This document shows positions 5,304-7,605 of a stretch of DNA of 7,605 bases, piece by piece. The stretch is taken from contig CAIMXN010000165.1 of the NCBI GenBank assembly GCA_903845455.1, positions 1 through 7,605 of the forward strand. Direction: 5' to 3'. The translations under genes were made by a program, and so were the position numbers. This DNA comes from an uncultured beta proteobacterium. Lineage in GTDB: Bacteria > Pseudomonadota > Gammaproteobacteria > Burkholderiales > Burkholderiaceae. Each line of letters begins with the position of its first letter. Positions within the stretch are counted from its first letter, which is position 1. Under the pieces are notes generated by a model that worked only from the letters and a program-made list of their open reading frames with translations, searched no databases and had not been told where the DNA came from.

Positions 5304-6551
5304 ATGGCAAAAGCATTAGAGGGGGTGAAAATCCTCGACTTTACGCATGTGCAATCTGGGCCCACCTGCACTCAGTTATTGGCTTGGTTTGGCGCAGATG
5401 TGATTAAAGTTGAAAAATCAGGTGAGGGTGATGCTACCCGGGGTCAATTGCGCGATATTCCTGATGCAGATAGTTTGTATTTCACCATGCTGAACCATAA
5501 CAAGCGTTCAATTACCGTCAATACTAAAACCCAGAAAGGTAAAGAAATCCTCGAGCGCCTGATTAAAGAGTGCGATGTTTTAGTAGAGAATTTTGCTCCT
5601 GGTGCATTAGATCGTATGGGTTTTACTTGGGAGCGTATTCAAGAGTTAAACCCAATGATGATTCTGGCTTCTGTAAAAGGTTTTGGTCCTGGGCCTTATG
5701 AAGATTGCAAGGTTTATGAAAACGTCGCACAGTGTGCCGGTGGCTCTGCTTCAACAACGGGTTTTGATGATGGCCCCCCAATGGTGACTGGTGCTCAGAT
5801 TGGCGATAGTGGGACTGGTCTCCATTTAGCATTAGGGATTGTGACTGCCCTTTATCAACGTACGCATTCTGGTCGTGGTCAAAAAGTCTTGGCTGCAATG
5901 CAAGATGCCGTTTTAAATCTGTGCCGTGTGAAGTTGCGTGACCAGCAACGCTTAGAGCGTAATGGCGTCATGAAGGAATATCCACAGTATCCCAATGGAA
6001 ACTTTGGTGAGGCAGTACCCCGTGCTGGTAATGCCTCTGGTGGTGGTCAGCCAGGTTGGATTTTGAAGTGCAAGAACTGGGAAACTGATCCAAATTCTTA
6101 TATTTACATTGTTGTCCAAGCCCCAGTTTGGGAAGCTATTTGCAAAGTCATTGGTCGTGATGATTGGATTACTGATCACAACTACGCTTCTGCAATGGCG
6201 CGCTTGCCACGTCTCATGGAAATCTTTGCTGAAATAGAAAAATGGACATCTACTTTGACGAAGTTTGAAGTCATGGATGTTTTAAATAAATACGATGTTC
6301 CTTGTGGTCCAATTCTGTCGATGAAAGAGATTTCTGAAGAGCAGTCATTGCGAGATACGGGCACTATTGTTGAAGTGGATCATCCAATTCGGGGTAAATA
6401 TTTAACTGTGGGCAATCCAATCAAGATGTCTGATAGCGAAACGGTTGTGACGCGTTCACCATTGCTTGGTGAGCATACCGATGAAATTCTCAGTGAACTA
6501 GGATTTACTATTGATGAGTTGATCGCCCTACGTCACGATAAGGTGATCTAA
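5304..6551 (+). CDS. Second formyl-CoA transferase-like class III CoA-transferase (diverged paralogue)
   Basis: A 415-residue paralogue of the upstream frc, roughly two-thirds identical by eye and colinear apart from one residue deleted near position 131. The catalytic aspartate D168 (IGDSGTG), Q17, Q48, Y59 and the KVYENVAQ segment are kept, so it should be an active CoA-transferase. Three positions that are constant in frc, and in YfdW and Oxalobacter Frc as recalled, have changed. GFWDGPP has become GFDDGPP (W to D at 155). GDSNTG has become GDSGTG (N to G at 170). The active-site glycine loop GGGGQ has become SGGGQ (S245). These changes suggest altered acceptor, donor or kinetics instead of simple gene dosage. 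It is followed one base later by a formyltetrahydrofolate hydrolase/formyltransferase gene, and the two almost certainly share a message. It is clearly not the YfdE type (acetyl-CoA:oxalate CoA-transferase). The family is certain; the exact substrate pair is not. Confidence 0.9.
   Translation: MAKALEGVKILDFTHVQSGPTCTQLLAWFGADVIKVEKSGEGDATRGQLRDIPDADSLYFTMLNHNKRSITVNTKTQKGKEILERLIKECDVLVENFAPGALDRMGFTWERIQELNPMMILASVKGFGPGPYEDCKVYENVAQCAGGSASTTGFDDGPPMVTGAQIGDSGTGLHLALGIVTALYQRTHSGRGQKVLAAMQDAVLNLCRVKLRDQQRLERNGVMKEYPQYPNGNFGEAVPRAGNASGGGQPGWILKCKNWETDPNSYIYIVVQAPVWEAICKVIGRDDWITDHNYASAMARLPRLMEIFAEIEKWTSTLTKFEVMDVLNKYDVPCGPILSMKEISEEQSLRDTGTIVEVDHPIRGKYLTVGNPIKMSDSETVVTRSPLLGEHTDEILSELGFTIDELIALRHDKVI
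6540..6546 (+). promoter_or_regulatory. Ribosome binding site inside the 3' end of the second CoA-transferase gene
   Basis: AAGGTGA lies six bases before the ATG at 6553 and overlaps the last codons of the preceding gene. It supports the chosen start and indicates translational coupling of the pair. Confidence 0.7.
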
Positions 6552-6552
6552 G

Positions 6553-7485
6553 ATGCGAGTTGCGTTGATTGGGAGTGCAGATTTTGGTAAGGCTGCTTTA
6601 GAAGCTTTTTTAGATCGTGGCGATGCAGTGGTTGCAGTATTTTGTCCTCCCGATAATCCTAAAGCAACTAAGCCCGAAGTACTAAAAGAAACCACCATTG
6701 CAAGGGGCTTAACGCCTTTACAATTTGCCTCTTTAAAAAGTCCTGAAGCAGCTCAAGCCATGATTGATAGCAAAGCTGATATTTGTGTGATGGCTTATGT
6801 ATTACAGTTTGTTCCTCAAGAGCTGGTGAAGATTCCTCGTCACGGCACTATTCAGTACCACCCATCTCTATTGCCAAAATATCGTGGCCCTAGCGCGATT
6901 AACTGGGCAATTGCCTTAGGCGAGCAAAAAACTGGTCTTACGATCTTTCGTCCAAGCGATGGTTTAGATGAGGGCCCTGTGATTTTGCAAAAAGAAGTTG
7001 TGATTGGTCCTTACGACACACTTGGCACTATTTATTTTGATCACCTCTTTCCGGATGGAATTCAGGCTTTGCTTGAAGCGGCAGATCTCGTAGTAGCCAA
7101 TAAGCATACCGAAATAGTACAAGATGAATCACAGGCTAATTATGAAGGCTGGTTTGATGTCAATGCCGCCCAGATTCATTGGGCTAATCATATTGGCCTG
7201 ATTTATGACTTAATCCGTGCTGGTAATCCTGCGCCAGGTGCCTGGACAAAGTTTGGTGAGCAAAAGGTGCAGATCTACGATTCTCATAAACACGTCGCAC
7301 AAACCTTTGGTGCTGTCAAAGGGAAGCCTGGTGAGATTACGCAGATTACATTAGATTCATTCTTTGTGAGTTGCCATGGTGGGCAGATTGAAGTGCTCAA
7401 GGCTAAGGGCGCTGCTGGAAAAGTCACTGGAGCAGAATTGGCAAAAGAATTAAACCTCGAAATTGGTCAATTCTTCGTACTGTAA
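6553..7485 (+). CDS. 10-formyltetrahydrofolate hydrolase / formyltransferase-family protein (ALDH1L1 N-terminal-domain type)
   Basis: A 310-residue stand-alone protein resembling the N-terminal hydrolase domain of 10-formyltetrahydrofolate dehydrogenase (ALDH1L1, about 310 residues). It is less like a typical methionyl-tRNA formyltransferase. It starts with the Rossmann-type RVALIGSADFG. The catalytic block is QYHPSLLPKYRGPSAINW with H103 and the SLLPxxxG folate signature; SDGLDEGPVILQKE supplies D139. These match H106 and D142 of the rat enzyme. LFPDGI and YEGW are also shared. A C-terminal formyltransferase subdomain (about 204-305; INW-like IHW, PGAWT) follows. No acyl-carrier or aldehyde dehydrogenase domain is attached. 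It is translationally coupled to the diverged CoA-transferase. The protein may release formate from 10-formyl-THF, or may move a formyl group between formyl-CoA and THF or another acceptor. The fold and active site are clear; the reaction is inferred. Confidence 0.85.
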   Translation: MRVALIGSADFGKAALEAFLDRGDAVVAVFCPPDNPKATKPEVLKETTIARGLTPLQFASLKSPEAAQAMIDSKADICVMAYVLQFVPQELVKIPRHGTIQYHPSLLPKYRGPSAINWAIALGEQKTGLTIFRPSDGLDEGPVILQKEVVIGPYDTLGTIYFDHLFPDGIQALLEAADLVVANKHTEIVQDESQANYEGWFDVNAAQIHWANHIGLIYDLIRAGNPAPGAWTKFGEQKVQIYDSHKHVAQTFGAVKGKPGEITQITLDSFFVSCHGGQIEVLKAKGAAGKVTGAELAKELNLEIGQFFVL

Positions 7486-7500
7486 CTTAGGGTGTTACAG
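7480..7500. terminator. Hairpin over the stop codon of the formyltransferase gene, possible weak terminator
   Basis: CTGTAAC (7480-7486) and GTTACAG (7494-7500) are perfect reverse complements around a seven-base loop, and the stem includes the TAA stop (7483-7485). There is no T-run on either strand, so it is not a standard intrinsic terminator. It could stabilise the 3' end or separate the convergent genes. Confidence 0.35.
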
Positions 7501-7525
7501 CATCAGCGGATAGACGTAAGCATAC

Positions 7526-7605
7526 TTAGTCTCTGGACTTATGCCTTTTGCCACGCAAACCTAGTGCACTAATTTGTGCATCTATGATTTTATTTAAATT
7601 TTCCC
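7526..7605 (-). CDS. Possible 3' end of a convergent gene (partial, unrecognised)
   Basis: On the - strand one frame is open from the window edge (first full codon at 7603) to a TAA at 7528-7526, giving 25 codons ending in ALGLRGKRHKSRD. The lysine/arginine-rich tail is protein-like, and the 40-bp gap to the opposing gene is normal for convergent genes. The fragment is too short to name, and an open stretch of this length could be chance. Confidence 0.35.
   Translation of the reverse strand, partial: ENLNKIIDAQISALGLRGKRHKSRD

Noticed and set aside
5304..6551. YfdE-type acetyl-CoA:oxalate CoA-transferase
   Set aside because: It is far closer to YfdW/Frc throughout, including the SGGGQ loop region and the NLCRVKLRDQQRL segment that YfdE lacks.
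6553..7485. Methionyl-tRNA formyltransferase (fmt)
   Set aside because: The sequence is closer to the hydrolase domain of 10-formyl-THF dehydrogenase, and the gene is coupled to a CoA-transferase. fmt usually sits beside peptide deformylase.

Overview
The window looks like a chromosomal segment of a freshwater betaproteobacterium of the Burkholderiaceae, most likely Polynucleobacter or a close relative. This is inferred from moderate GC content, compact spacing and protein resemblance, not from a database search. Its centre is an oxalate / formyl-CoA catabolic cluster on the + strand.

Left part (1-822): the 5' end of a BtuB-like TonB-dependent receptor gene runs off the left edge on the - strand. 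Its long leader carries a textbook cobalamin riboswitch (about 551-706) followed by an expression platform with competing hairpins. The divergent region 707-822 separates this gene from a cysteine-free Crp/Fnr-family regulator (823-1440). It holds an FNR-type box (772-785) placed exactly 22 bp from a -10-like hexamer on both sides.

Middle (1441-4695): oxalyl-CoA decarboxylase (oxc, 1587-3299) and formyl-CoA:oxalate CoA-transferase (frc, 3387-4637) form the core oxalate cycle and end at a strong intrinsic terminator. Frc makes oxalyl-CoA from oxalate using formyl-CoA as CoA donor and releases formate. Oxc then decarboxylates oxalyl-CoA back to formyl-CoA. A second perfect FNR-type palindrome sits upstream of oxc with the same 22-bp spacing to a -10-like hexamer, so the two promoter regions look like members of one regulon.

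Right part (4696-7605): a small single-domain PAS protein (4734-5162) has a histidine that lines up with the haem ligand of FixL. It is followed by a second, diverged frc paralogue (5304-6551) and, one base further, a 10-formyltetrahydrofolate hydrolase / formyltransferase-type protein (6553-7485). The last pair suggests a link between formyl-CoA and folate-bound C1 units, which is the most novel functional idea here. The extreme right end probably holds the 3' end of a convergent gene on the - strand. No mobile element, CRISPR array, tRNA or rRNA was seen.
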